The notes under the pieces were generated by a model. The model saw nothing but the letters and a program-made list of their open reading frames with translations. It did no database searches and was not told where the DNA came from. Below, one piece after another: positions 1 through 7,201 of a stretch of 30,295 bases of DNA. The translations under genes were made by a program, and so were the position numbers. Source of the stretch: an uncultured Clostridia bacterium (GTDB lineage Bacteria > Bacillota > Clostridia > TANB77 > CAG-508); NCBI GenBank assembly GCA_948517135.1, contig CAORJJ010000018.1, forward strand, positions 1-30,295, written 5' to 3'. Positions within the stretch are counted from its first letter, which is position 1. The number at the start of each line of letters is the position of its first letter.

Positions 1-307
1 TTTCATTTATTTCGTCCGTACTATCATTTGCAATATCTGACTTTATATTATCTACAAGAACTCCAACCTTTTCTAATTCATCATGTTCCATATAAAATGC
101 TAATTTATCTTCTTCTTTTTTCCAAGAAGAACATAAATTTTTAATTTTTTCTTCAGCAACTCCACTTTCTAAAGCAGATTCAAGATCTTCTATTGTAGAA
201 TTTATATCAGTAATTGATTTATTCGTTATATTATCTGTTATAATTTCAATTAAAATTACAAATACTATTATGAAAAATAATATCACATACTCTTTTAAAA
301 ATCTCAT
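1..307 (-). CDS. DUF4363 family protein (partial, runs off the left edge)
   Basis: The reading frame starts at the ATG at 307-305 and stays open to base 1, so about 102 N-terminal residues are visible and the C-terminus lies outside the window. The protein begins with MRFLKEY and a hydrophobic segment at about residues 8-23 (one N-terminal membrane anchor). A helical region follows with CSSWKKEEDKLAFYMEHDEL, a W...ED.L.FY.EHDELE pattern that I recognise as DUF4363. Its ATG overlaps the stop codon of the upstream DUF421 gene (ATGA), so the two are translationally coupled. DUF421-DUF4363 pairs are common in Clostridia. The pair's biochemical role is not established, although some DUF421 proteins are linked to spores. 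The family call rests on the motif and the neighbour. Confidence 0.8.
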   Translation of the reverse strand, partial: MRFLKEYVILFFIIVFVILIEIITDNITNKSITDINSTIEDLESALESGVAEEKIKNLCSSWKKEEDKLAFYMEHDELEKVGVLVDNIKSDIANDSTDEINE

Positions 308-984
308 ACTTTACCTCTTATTTTTCTTTGACAATAAAATGTTCCATCTCCATTTAAAACAAATATTAATGCTTCAGTTGGAACCATATTAAACTTAGAA
401 ATTTCTTTTTCTAACCATGCTTGATCTTTTTCAATTTTCTTTAAATTATCATTCATTATTCTTCCATCTAAAACCAAATCATATGAAATTTTAGTCTTGT
501 CTACTTGTATATTAAGATCTTCGCAAGTTGCTGGAGATTTTTCTGCTTTTAAAATTACACTAATTTGCCCTGAAGTTTCAAGTATAGCATATTCCACATC
601 TGAAATATTATTAACATCATTAACACGTAACCTTTCTTGAAGCTCATTTATTGTAAAGTTTTCTTTTATTAATGCTCTTTCATCTATTCTCCCTTTGTCA
701 ATTAATATACGAGGCTTTCCACATATAATTTCTCTCATTCTTATACTTTTTATATTAATTACAGAAATTGCTATATGCATAAAAAGCATTCCAAGTATTG
801 GTATAATTCCATATAAAATTGGTATTCCAATTTCTGTCATTGGAGTAGATGCTAAATCTGCAATCATAATTGAAATAACCAATTCAAAAGGTTGCATTTG
901 ACCAATCTCTCTTTTCCCCATAAGTCTCATTACAAACAAAACTAAAACATATATAATTATTGTTCTTACAAATATCAGTATCAT
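304..984 (-). CDS. DUF421 (YetF-type) membrane protein
   Basis: A 226-residue protein. The frame extends to a TTG at 1002, but the ATG at 984 is preferred because AGAGG lies 5 nt before it. It has three N-terminal hydrophobic segments (about residues 1-20, 36-55 and 58-80). The first is followed by RLMGKREIGQMQPFELV, a signature of the YetF/DUF421 family. A soluble C-terminal domain follows with GKPRILIDKG, INELQERLR and DVEYAILETSGQISV, all typical of the family. It probably sits in the membrane (or the spore inner membrane) with the C-domain in the cytoplasm. Its molecular function is not established. The gene is coupled to the DUF4363 gene by a 4-base overlap, and the pair is divergent from the 1138 gene. 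Confidence 0.9.
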   Translation of the reverse strand: MILIFVRTIIIYVLVLFVMRLMGKREIGQMQPFELVISIMIADLASTPMTEIGIPILYGIIPILGMLFMHIAISVINIKSIRMREIICGKPRILIDKGRIDERALIKENFTINELQERLRVNDVNNISDVEYAILETSGQISVILKAEKSPATCEDLNIQVDKTKISYDLVLDGRIMNDNLKKIEKDQAWLEKEISKFNMVPTEALIFVLNGDGTFYCQRKIRGKV

Positions 985-1137
985 TTTATCCTCTATATAC
1001 AAATTTTATATGAATATTTTTCGCAAAATTTATCAAAATATACTTATATATTTGATTATTTTTTTTCAAATATAATTTTAAAAAAAGGATTTTAGTTTTA
1101 CTTTTAAACTAAATAAATACTTTAGAAAGGATTAAAA

Positions 1138-1515
1138 ATGGAAAGCAATAATTCAAACACTAAAACATCTAGTTCTTTAGGTTCTTTTGGTCAAGTAGTT
1201 GGAAGATTTATAGTTGCTGCTATTATTTTAGGAATCACTGCATTTTTTACACCTGGTTTTTCTATAAATAATATTTGGACATTAGCTTTATCTGCAATTG
1301 TTTTAACAGTTATGGATTATCTTATTATAAAATTTACTGGATTACATGCAATGGCTTTTGGTAAAGGATTTGTAGGATTCGTACTTGCAGTAATAACTTT
1401 ATATGCAACTCAATTTTTTGTTGCAGGATATTCAATTTCTTGGATGGCTGCAATAATCGGTGCACTAATTTATGGTGTTATCGATTATATAATGCCTGGA
1501 GAACAAGGTATGTAA
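1138..1515 (+). CDS. Small holin-like (phage holin 4 superfamily type) membrane protein
   Basis: A 125-residue protein with a polar N-terminus (about 15 residues, Ser/Thr/Asn-rich) and four hydrophobic segments at roughly residues 22-40, 45-65, 72-93 and 97-118. FFTPGFSI, MDYLIIKFTGL, GKGFVGFV and ATQFFVAGYSISW resemble the small proteins annotated as phage holin family in Clostridia. No phage genes surround it, so a lysis role is unlikely; it is better read as a chromosomal integral membrane protein of unknown function. The start is supported by AGAAAGG 7 nt before the ATG. It is monocistronic and is followed 6 nt after its stop by a strong terminator. Confidence 0.7.
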   Translation: MESNNSNTKTSSSLGSFGQVVGRFIVAAIILGITAFFTPGFSINNIWTLALSAIVLTVMDYLIIKFTGLHAMAFGKGFVGFVLAVITLYATQFFVAGYSISWMAAIIGALIYGVIDYIMPGEQGM

Positions 1516-1520
1516 GGATT

Positions 1521-1568
1521 TTAAGGAATAGATTTATATCTATTCCTTAATTTTTTTATTTTTTTTAA
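1521..1568 (+). terminator. Rho-independent terminator of the holin-like gene
   Basis: A perfect 12-bp stem, TTAAGGAATAGA (1521-1532) with TCTATTCCTTAA (1539-1550), has a 6-nt loop and is followed by a run of T broken by one A. Confidence 0.93.
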
Positions 1569-1625
1569 ATTTTTTGTCACTTTTTGTCGTCCTAAATTGT
1601 TTTATTAATGTAAGGAGAAATAATT

Positions 1626-2333
1626 ATGATAAATTTATTAATTTTAAGCAACAGTTTAGAGACTGTACAAAAAATCACAAATAAAATTGTGTCCAATTTG
1701 GAAAGTGTTAGAATTGTAGGAATTGTAAACACTATATCCGACATGAGAAACATTATAATGGAACATAATCCAGATCTTATAATAACAACCAATAATCGTA
1801 TCTTTGATTTATTAAAAGAATACTTCGCATTCTTTTATCCAGGAGTTATTTTAATTTCAAATGTTAATACTGACATGGAAGAAGAAAAAGAAGGTCTAAA
1901 ATATGATAATTCTCTTATTATAGATTATCACAACAATTTTAAAAATATTTTAGAACAAACAAAATCGTTTATAAAAGATAATCTAACAATTTCAAAAAAA
2001 TCAAAAGCTATAAAAACTTTATCTTATATTGGTTTTGATTTTAAATGGTCTGGTACAAACTATTTATTAGATTGTATTCTATATGTAAATTCATATAAAG
2101 GTTCTTGCTCTTATGATACTTTATATTATGATGTTTATCCACTTATTGCAAAAATGAATAATACTACAACAAATGTTGTAAAATGGGGAATCGAAAGAGC
2201 AATAAAATATGTTTACTCCACAAATGGCCCTGATACATATGAAAAAATTTTTAAATATACAGGTGTAGAATATCCAAATAAAATTACTGCAAAATTTATA
2301 ATAACATTTATATCTAATAAATTAGCTCCCTGA
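1626..2333 (+). CDS. Spo0A-like protein: degenerate receiver plus Spo0A C-terminal DNA-binding domain
   Basis: A 235-residue protein. Residues 1 to about 115 have the size and beta-strand pattern of a response-regulator receiver (MINLLIL, VRIVGIV, NPDLIIT, GVILIS), but the phosphorylation residues are gone: the acidic pair after strand 1 is SN, and the phospho-acceptor Asp after strand 3 is replaced in PDLIITTN. Residues about 125-233 match the Spo0A effector domain: IGFDFKWSGTNYLLDCI, LYYDVYPLIAKMNNTTTNVV and IERAIKYV correspond to the F..KGY.YL, LYP.IAKKY.TT...VE and ERAIRHAIE blocks. It may bind 0A-box-like DNA without phosphorylation control, or act by interaction. AAGGAGA lies before the ATG. 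The gene is alone, facing ileS. A second Spo0A-C protein lies at 13995-14339. This is not the canonical spo0A. Confidence 0.82.
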   Translation: MINLLILSNSLETVQKITNKIVSNLESVRIVGIVNTISDMRNIIMEHNPDLIITTNNRIFDLLKEYFAFFYPGVILISNVNTDMEEEKEGLKYDNSLIIDYHNNFKNILEQTKSFIKDNLTISKKSKAIKTLSYIGFDFKWSGTNYLLDCILYVNSYKGSCSYDTLYYDVYPLIAKMNNTTTNVVKWGIERAIKYVYSTNGPDTYEKIFKYTGVEYPNKITAKFIITFISNKLAP

Positions 2334-2350
2334 AATTTAGAGACTTCCAA

Positions 2351-2420
2351 AAATTTCACTTTTTTAATAAAAAAAGAAAATCATAAAATTATATTTTATG
2401 ATTTTCTTTTAGTGAAATTT
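2351..2420. terminator. Bidirectional terminator between the Spo0A-like gene and ileS
   Basis: A perfect 18-bp inverted repeat (2372-2389 with 2393-2410, loop TAT) is flanked by A and T runs. A second nested repeat, AAATTTCACT (2351-2360) with AGTGAAATTT (2411-2420), extends the stem across an 11-nt bulge. It lies between two convergent stop codons and can serve both strands. Confidence 0.9.
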
Positions 2421-2431
2421 AAAACTTCATT

Positions 2432-5215
2432 TTAATTCAAATTATCTCTACATCTCTCACATAATGTTGGATATTCTGAGTTTTCTCCAACTGTATCTGA
2501 ATACATCCAGCATCTTTCGCATTTTTCACCTTTTGCTTTTTCTACTTTAACACCTATTGCAACTTCAGTATCTTCATTTCTTCTATTTTCACGGATTTCA
2601 ACATCAGATACAATAAGTATTTCTTTTAAAAGTTCTTCTTTCCCTTTTATAAATATATATTCATCACCTTCTGCAAATAAAGTAATTTTTGCTTCTAATG
2701 AAAGTCCTATATCTTTATTAGCTCTTGCAATTTCTAGTTTCTTAGCAACTTCTTCTTTTATTTTTATTAGTTTTGACCATCTTAAAGCTAATTCTTCATT
2801 TTCATATTTAGCATTTACTTTTGGATAATTTGTAAGCATTACACTCTCAAAAACTTCTCCTTCTTTATGAGGCATATAACTCCAAATTTCTTCTGCTGTA
2901 AAACAAGTCATTGGAGCAAGTATTCTTACTAAACAATAAAGTATTTCATACATTGTTGTTTGTGCTGCTCTTCTTTCAACTGAATTTGGTTTTAATGTAT
3001 ATAATCTATCTTTTATTATATCTAAATAGAATTGGCTCATATCTGTAACACAGAATTGATTTATAGCATGATATGCATCATGAAAATCATAATTATCATA
3101 AGCTTTTGTACAATCTTTTATCAATTTATTCAATCTTGTTAAAGCCCATTTATCTATTTCTTTTAGATCTTCATAAGCTACTGGAGAATTTACATCGTAG
3201 TCTGAAATATTTCCAAGTATATATCTTGCTGTATTTCTTATTTTTCTATAAACTTCAGATACTTGCTTCATGATATTTTTTGATCCACTTATATCTGATT
3301 TATAATCTGATGATAATACCCAAAGTCTTAAAATATCAGCACCTAAATCTTTAATAACATCTTGTGGAGCTATACCATTTCCTAAAGATTTAGACATTTT
3401 TCTTCCTTGTTCATCAACTGTATATCCATGTGTTATAACTTCTTTATAAGGTGCTTTTCCTTTTGTTGCAACAGATGTTAGTAGTGATGATTGGAACCAA
3501 CCTCTATATTGATCACTTCCTTCTAAATATAAATTAGCTTCTGGTAATCCTCTTTCTGCTAAAACAGATTCATGTGTTGATCCAGAATCAAACCAAACAT
3601 CCATTATATCTGTTTCTTTTTTGAACTCTGTACATCCACATTCACATTTTGCATTTTCTGGCATTAATTCTTTTTCTGTTAAAGCAAACCAAGCATTTGT
3701 GCCTTTTTCTTTTACTATTTCTTGAACTTTCTTTAAGCTTTCTTCTGTTACATATTCTTTTTCGCAATCTTTACAATAGAATATTGGTATTGGGACTCCC
3801 CATGTTCTTTGACGAGAAATACACCAATCATTTCTATCTTCTATCATTTTTGTAATTCTTTCTTCTCCCCAAGCAGGATACCATTTTACTGTTTTTATAG
3901 CATCTAAACTTTCTTTTCTAAACCCATCAACTGATGCAAACCATTGACTTGTAGCTCTAAATATAACTGGTTTCTTACATCTCCAGCAATGTGGATATGA
4001 GTGATTTACAACTTGGCTTGCTAAAAGTAATCCATGTTCATCTAACCATTTAATAATTTCTTTATCAGATTTCGCATAATACATATCTTGGAAAGGTCCT
4101 GCTCCCTCTCCTCTTTGAACACCTTTAGCGTCAACAGTAACTATTATATCACTATCATGTTTTAAACCTAATAAATAATCTTCTTTACCATAACTTGGTG
4201 CACAGTGTACACAACCAGAACCCGTTCCAAGTTCTACATTTACACTGTCTTCTGTTCCTAAAACAACTTTTGACTGTCTATCTAAGAAAGGATGCTTGCA
4301 AACTATTCCTTCTAAAGCTTTACCTTTAAAATCTTCTTCTATTTCATAATCTTCAATTCCTGCAATTTTCATAACTTCTTCTACTAAGTCTTTTGCAAAA
4401 ATTAATCTTTCAGTTCCAACTTTAACTACTGCATAATCAAAATCTTCTCCAACTGCAATCATTGTATTTCCAGGTAATGTCCATGGAGTTGTTGTCCATA
4501 TTACAACATAAGTATTATCTCTTTGAATTAATCCTTTTCCATCTACAACTGGGAATTTTACATATGCTGTATTTGAATTTATATCTTTGTATTCAATTTC
4601 AGCTTCAGCTAATGCTGTTTCACAATCTGTACACCAATATACTGGTTTTAAACCTTTATATATATAACCTTTTTTATACATATCTGCAAATACACCTATT
4701 TGCTTTGTTTCCATTTGTGGTTGATATGTTATATATGGATGTTCCCAATCTGCTAAAACACCTAATCTTTTAAATCCTTCTGTTTGTTTATCTTTATAGT
4801 CCATTGTAAATTGTTTACATGTATCTCTAAATGTATTTACTGGTATTTCATTTCTGTTTAATCCTAATTTTTCAATTGCTTTTTTCTCTGTTGGCATACC
4901 ATGTGTATCATATCCAGGGATAAATGGTGTATAATATCCTTGTAAATTTTTATATCTAACTATTGTATCTTTTAATATTTTATTTAAAGCATGACCTAAA
5001 TGAATTTCTCCATTAGCATATGGAGGTCCATCATGTAATACAAATGGAGTTTTACCTTCATTCTTTTTTAACATTTTTTCATATAAACCTTTATCAAATA
5101 CTTTTTCTTTGATTTTTGGCTCATTTTCTGGTAAGTTACCTCTCATCGGGAAATCTGTTTTTGGCAAATTCAATGTTTTGCTATAATCTTTCTTTTCTTC
5201 ACAATTATCACACAT
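2432..5215 (-). CDS. ileS: Isoleucyl-tRNA synthetase (IleRS)
   Basis: A 927-residue class I synthetase that charges tRNA-Ile with isoleucine in the cytoplasm. It has the HIGH-type motif HLGHALNK after PPYANGEI (about residues 66-80), the CP1 editing insertion entered at TTTPWTLPGN, the KMSKS loop in GRKMSKSLGNG (about 600), an anticodon-binding helical domain, and a C-terminal zinc finger CERCW...CERC. Length is normal for the bacterial form. The CP1 editing motif reads GCVHCAPSYGKEDY: the key His and Asp are kept, but the usual HTAPGHG is altered to HCAPSYG. AAAGGAGA precedes the ATG at 5215. It is the second gene of a T-box operon, 14 nt after the ProX-like gene, and ends at the bidirectional terminator 2351-2420. 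Confidence 0.97.
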   Translation of the reverse strand: MCDNCEEKKDYSKTLNLPKTDFPMRGNLPENEPKIKEKVFDKGLYEKMLKKNEGKTPFVLHDGPPYANGEIHLGHALNKILKDTIVRYKNLQGYYTPFIPGYDTHGMPTEKKAIEKLGLNRNEIPVNTFRDTCKQFTMDYKDKQTEGFKRLGVLADWEHPYITYQPQMETKQIGVFADMYKKGYIYKGLKPVYWCTDCETALAEAEIEYKDINSNTAYVKFPVVDGKGLIQRDNTYVVIWTTTPWTLPGNTMIAVGEDFDYAVVKVGTERLIFAKDLVEEVMKIAGIEDYEIEEDFKGKALEGIVCKHPFLDRQSKVVLGTEDSVNVELGTGSGCVHCAPSYGKEDYLLGLKHDSDIIVTVDAKGVQRGEGAGPFQDMYYAKSDKEIIKWLDEHGLLLASQVVNHSYPHCWRCKKPVIFRATSQWFASVDGFRKESLDAIKTVKWYPAWGEERITKMIEDRNDWCISRQRTWGVPIPIFYCKDCEKEYVTEESLKKVQEIVKEKGTNAWFALTEKELMPENAKCECGCTEFKKETDIMDVWFDSGSTHESVLAERGLPEANLYLEGSDQYRGWFQSSLLTSVATKGKAPYKEVITHGYTVDEQGRKMSKSLGNGIAPQDVIKDLGADILRLWVLSSDYKSDISGSKNIMKQVSEVYRKIRNTARYILGNISDYDVNSPVAYEDLKEIDKWALTRLNKLIKDCTKAYDNYDFHDAYHAINQFCVTDMSQFYLDIIKDRLYTLKPNSVERRAAQTTMYEILYCLVRILAPMTCFTAEEIWSYMPHKEGEVFESVMLTNYPKVNAKYENEELALRWSKLIKIKEEVAKKLEIARANKDIGLSLEAKITLFAEGDEYIFIKGKEELLKEILIVSDVEIRENRRNEDTEVAIGVKVEKAKGEKCERCWMYSDTVGENSEYPTLCERCRDNLN

Positions 5216-5229
5216 AATTTTATCTCCTT

Positions 5230-5715
5230 TTAAATTTTTATATATTTTAATTTATTATTAAGTTCTTTTACATATTTTTCTAAATTTTCTGGTGTTATTA
5301 AAACAGTTGATGTATTTACACAAGGATGAACCCCTAATAATTTTTCATTTTTCAACTCTTCATCAAAAATGACTTCAACTGCATTTTCCTCATCATTAAT
5401 AATAGCAAGTGGAGTTACAGATCCTGGAGTTAGTTTTAAATACTTCATTAATCTTTCATTTGATGCGAAACTTAGTTTAGTACTTCCAATTTTTTCTGCA
5501 ATTTCACTAAGTGGTGCTCTTTTCTCTTCTGGCATTACTATTAAAAAATGTCTTTTTCCTTTTTGGTCTCTAACAAATAAATTTTTACAAATTTTCGCAT
5601 CTTCAAAAATATTTCCTAAATTATCCATATCCTCAATTGTAAAAACAGGAACATGTTCAACTTCTTTATATTCAATATTTAATTCTTGCAATTTGTTTAA
5701 AACTTCTTCTCTCAT
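5230..5715 (-). CDS. ProX/YbaK-family aminoacyl-tRNA editing protein
   Basis: A 161-residue free-standing deacylase-fold protein that probably hydrolyses mischarged aminoacyl-tRNA. Recognisable blocks are HVPVFTIEDM, KNLFVRDQKGKRHFLIVM, LSFASNERLMKYLKLTPGSVTPLAIIND and GVHPCVNTSTVLI. They fit the ProX/PrdX branch (Ala-tRNA-Pro deacylase) better than bacterial YbaK; the exact substrate cannot be told from sequence. Its placement as the first gene behind an isoleucine-specific T-box, directly ahead of ileS, is notable because family members are usually linked to proline. AAAGGAGG-like sequence precedes the ATG at 5715. Confidence 0.88.
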   Translation of the reverse strand: MREEVLNKLQELNIEYKEVEHVPVFTIEDMDNLGNIFEDAKICKNLFVRDQKGKRHFLIVMPEEKRAPLSEIAEKIGSTKLSFASNERLMKYLKLTPGSVTPLAIINDEENAVEVIFDEELKNEKLLGVHPCVNTSTVLITPENLEKYVKELNNKLKYIKI

Positions 5716-5737
5716 CTAATTTCCTCCTTTTTCTAAA

Positions 5738-6000
5738 ACAAAAAATCCATTTCATCCTATAGGACGAAATGGATAAACTTCCGTGGTACCACCTAAATTT
5801 AATTGATAAAACTAATTTTAACAATTATCTCTTTTCTTTTTAACGCAAAGCAATGCGGATTATTTTAATAATATAATACGTTCAAATAATCAACTCCAAG
5901 GTGATAATAAATAAACTATTTTCCTACAAGCCTTTCACCAAACAGCTTGCTCTCTTAAGGTTTTACTTTTATTTACCGTGTCCTTTTCAATGTATTTAGT
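5738..6000 (-). promoter_or_regulatory. Isoleucine T-box riboswitch upstream of the ProX-like gene and ileS
   Basis: On the minus strand the leader contains the T-box sequence GGTGGTACCACGG (within 5781-5794), which can pair with the tRNA acceptor end. It also has an AG/GA-rich Stem I with AAGAGAGCAAGCTG and TTGGTGAAAGGCTTG. In the specifier loop, ATCACCTTGGAG contains the codon AUC (5903-5905), followed by A, which specifies isoleucine. The terminator is a 13-bp stem (5745-5757 with 5761-5773, loop TATA) with a U tract at 5740-5745. Uncharged tRNA-Ile would stabilise the antiterminator and allow transcription of the operon. The left boundary is approximate. Confidence 0.94.
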
Positions 6001-6014
6001 TATTAATAATTATT

Positions 6015-6044
6015 ATAATAACATCATTTACATAAATTTGTCAA
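6015..6044 (-). promoter_or_regulatory. Sigma-A-type promoter of the T-box operon
   Basis: TTGACA at 6039-6044 (minus strand) and TATTAT at 6015-6020, spacing 18 nt. It lies just upstream of the T-box leader. Confidence 0.75.
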
Positions 6045-6051
6045 TACATTT

Positions 6052-6090
6052 ATGCAAAAAGTGGAGAAGACATTCGTCCTCCCCACTTTT
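6052..6090 (-). terminator. Terminator of the PRPP-synthetase-like gene
   Basis: On the minus strand AAAAGUGGGGAGGAC pairs with GUCUUCUCCACUUUU around loop GAAU, giving 15 pairs including two G-U pairs, followed by UUUUU. The G-U pairs become A-C mismatches on the plus strand, so the hairpin is built for the minus strand, about 50 nt after the stop at 6141. Confidence 0.88.
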
Positions 6091-6140
6091 CATTTTTCAT
6101 AAGCCTAATTTAATAAATCCAGCTAACCAAAATCAAAAAC

Positions 6141-6956
6141 TCAACTATTCTGGTTTACGTATTTCATCACATCAATATCCATATACTGAATCATCGGATG
6201 TTCAATGCTCATAATCGACTTGCTTGTATAGATTTTGCTTATGGGTGATCCCTCCTTTAACAAATCTCCATCAAACACCTTGGGCTCACAGTGTGAAACT
6301 ACAAGTACAATTTCACTTGCTCCCATTTCCTTTAAGATATTTGCTGCTCTGAACATTGTCCCTCCAGTGGCACAAAGGTCATCAATAATAATGCATTTTG
6401 ACCCAGGTATAATTGCTCCTTCTTTATGGTGCATATCTGTAATCCAGCCAGAAAAAGGATCTCTGGTTTTCTGCATAACACAGATATTCTGATAACCACA
6501 ATCGCTGTATCTTGCAACTGCTCCCTTATCAGGAAATACAATCTGAACTCCTCTGCCGATTTCCTCTGGTTTTATCCAATCTTTTACAGGATAAACCGCT
6601 GTGGCACGCTCCAATAAATGCATGGTTGCATCAGAATGTGGTTCCATTACGATAATTTTGGCAAAGTTAAGCCAATTAATGTAACTGCAGATGTACTTGA
6701 GGTTAAATAAATCTCCCTCTATCTTTCGGTCCATCCTGCTGTACGACATGTACCATATAAACAGCGTGCATGGCACATTGAACTCATCAATCCGCTTCTT
6801 TACGAACATTAGCAAAATCAGATCTTCATCGTTAAAATATTTGAATTCCAGTACATTTCTCCCCTCCAGCAGAATGTGCTCTTCAAAGTCCTTTACACGA
6901 GCCTCATTGTTTGCAAACCGTTCTGTCTCAATTTCATAACCATTCAATCTAAGCAT
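6141..6956 (-). CDS. Ribose-phosphate pyrophosphokinase-like phosphoribosyltransferase-fold protein
   Basis: A 271-residue protein resembling PRPP synthetase (Prs). YMSYSRMDRK (70-78) corresponds to the Prs Y.RQDRK block, EPHSDA (105-110) to the D.H. loop, FPDKGAVARY (141-150) to the PD.G...R block, QKTRDP to the K.R loop, and CIIIDDLCATGGTM (188-201) is the PRPP-binding loop. It probably makes PRPP from ribose-5-phosphate and ATP; relatives are known next to nicotinamide phosphoribosyltransferase genes, but none is visible here. It is slightly shorter than housekeeping Prs (about 315), and the N-terminus is divergent. GC is about 38-45% in hand-counted lines against about 28-31% in core genes, which suggests horizontal acquisition. 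AGGAGG lies 8 nt before the ATG, and it has its own promoter and terminator. Confidence 0.8.
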   Translation of the reverse strand: MLRLNGYEIETERFANNEARVKDFEEHILLEGRNVLEFKYFNDEDLILLMFVKKRIDEFNVPCTLFIWYMSYSRMDRKIEGDLFNLKYICSYINWLNFAKIIVMEPHSDATMHLLERATAVYPVKDWIKPEEIGRGVQIVFPDKGAVARYSDCGYQNICVMQKTRDPFSGWITDMHHKEGAIIPGSKCIIIDDLCATGGTMFRAANILKEMGASEIVLVVSHCEPKVFDGDLLKEGSPISKIYTSKSIMSIEHPMIQYMDIDVMKYVNQNS

Positions 6957-7012
6957 ATTATAGCCTCCTTTAAGTTTTCATTATTGGTTTCTATATTTTT
7001 TACTACTTTTAT

Positions 7013-7041
7013 ATTATAACAAACTTATTCTCGCAAGTCAA
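7013..7041 (-). promoter_or_regulatory. Promoter of the PRPP-synthetase-like gene
   Basis: On the minus strand TTGACT (7036-7041), 17-nt spacer, TATAAT (7013-7018). The motif ATTATGTAAAC (plus strand, 7041-7051) abuts the -35 box. Confidence 0.8.
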
Positions 7042-7201
7042 TTATGTAAACTTTTTCATGTATAGCTTTTTTCTAAAATTTATGTTAAAATTATGTTAAC
7101 AAACATTTTGTTTATTTTAGGTAAATATTTTTTCCTATTATTAAAACATGTTTTGTAGTACATTCACAATTAATATATTTTAGAAAGGTAGGTCGCACAT
7201 T

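Noticed and set aside
1047..1074. 9-bp inverted repeat TATATTTGA/TCAAATATA between the DUF421 and holin-like genes
   Set aside because: Real as a repeat but made only of A/T-rich sequence in a very AT-rich intergenic region; I could not tie it to a promoter or a known operator.
1138..1515. Prophage remnant suggested by the holin-like gene
   Set aside because: No other phage genes, attachment repeats or lysis partner are nearby; such proteins are common in Clostridia chromosomes.
4462..4773. Plus-strand open frames opposite ileS and opposite the giant gene
   Set aside because: They lie antisense to strongly supported genes, lack ribosome sites and show Leu/Tyr/His-rich translations typical of shadow frames in AT-rich DNA.
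6957..7012. A riboswitch in the leader of the Prs-like gene
   Set aside because: The short leader shows no conserved purine, guanidine or T-box elements, only a promoter and a ribosome site.
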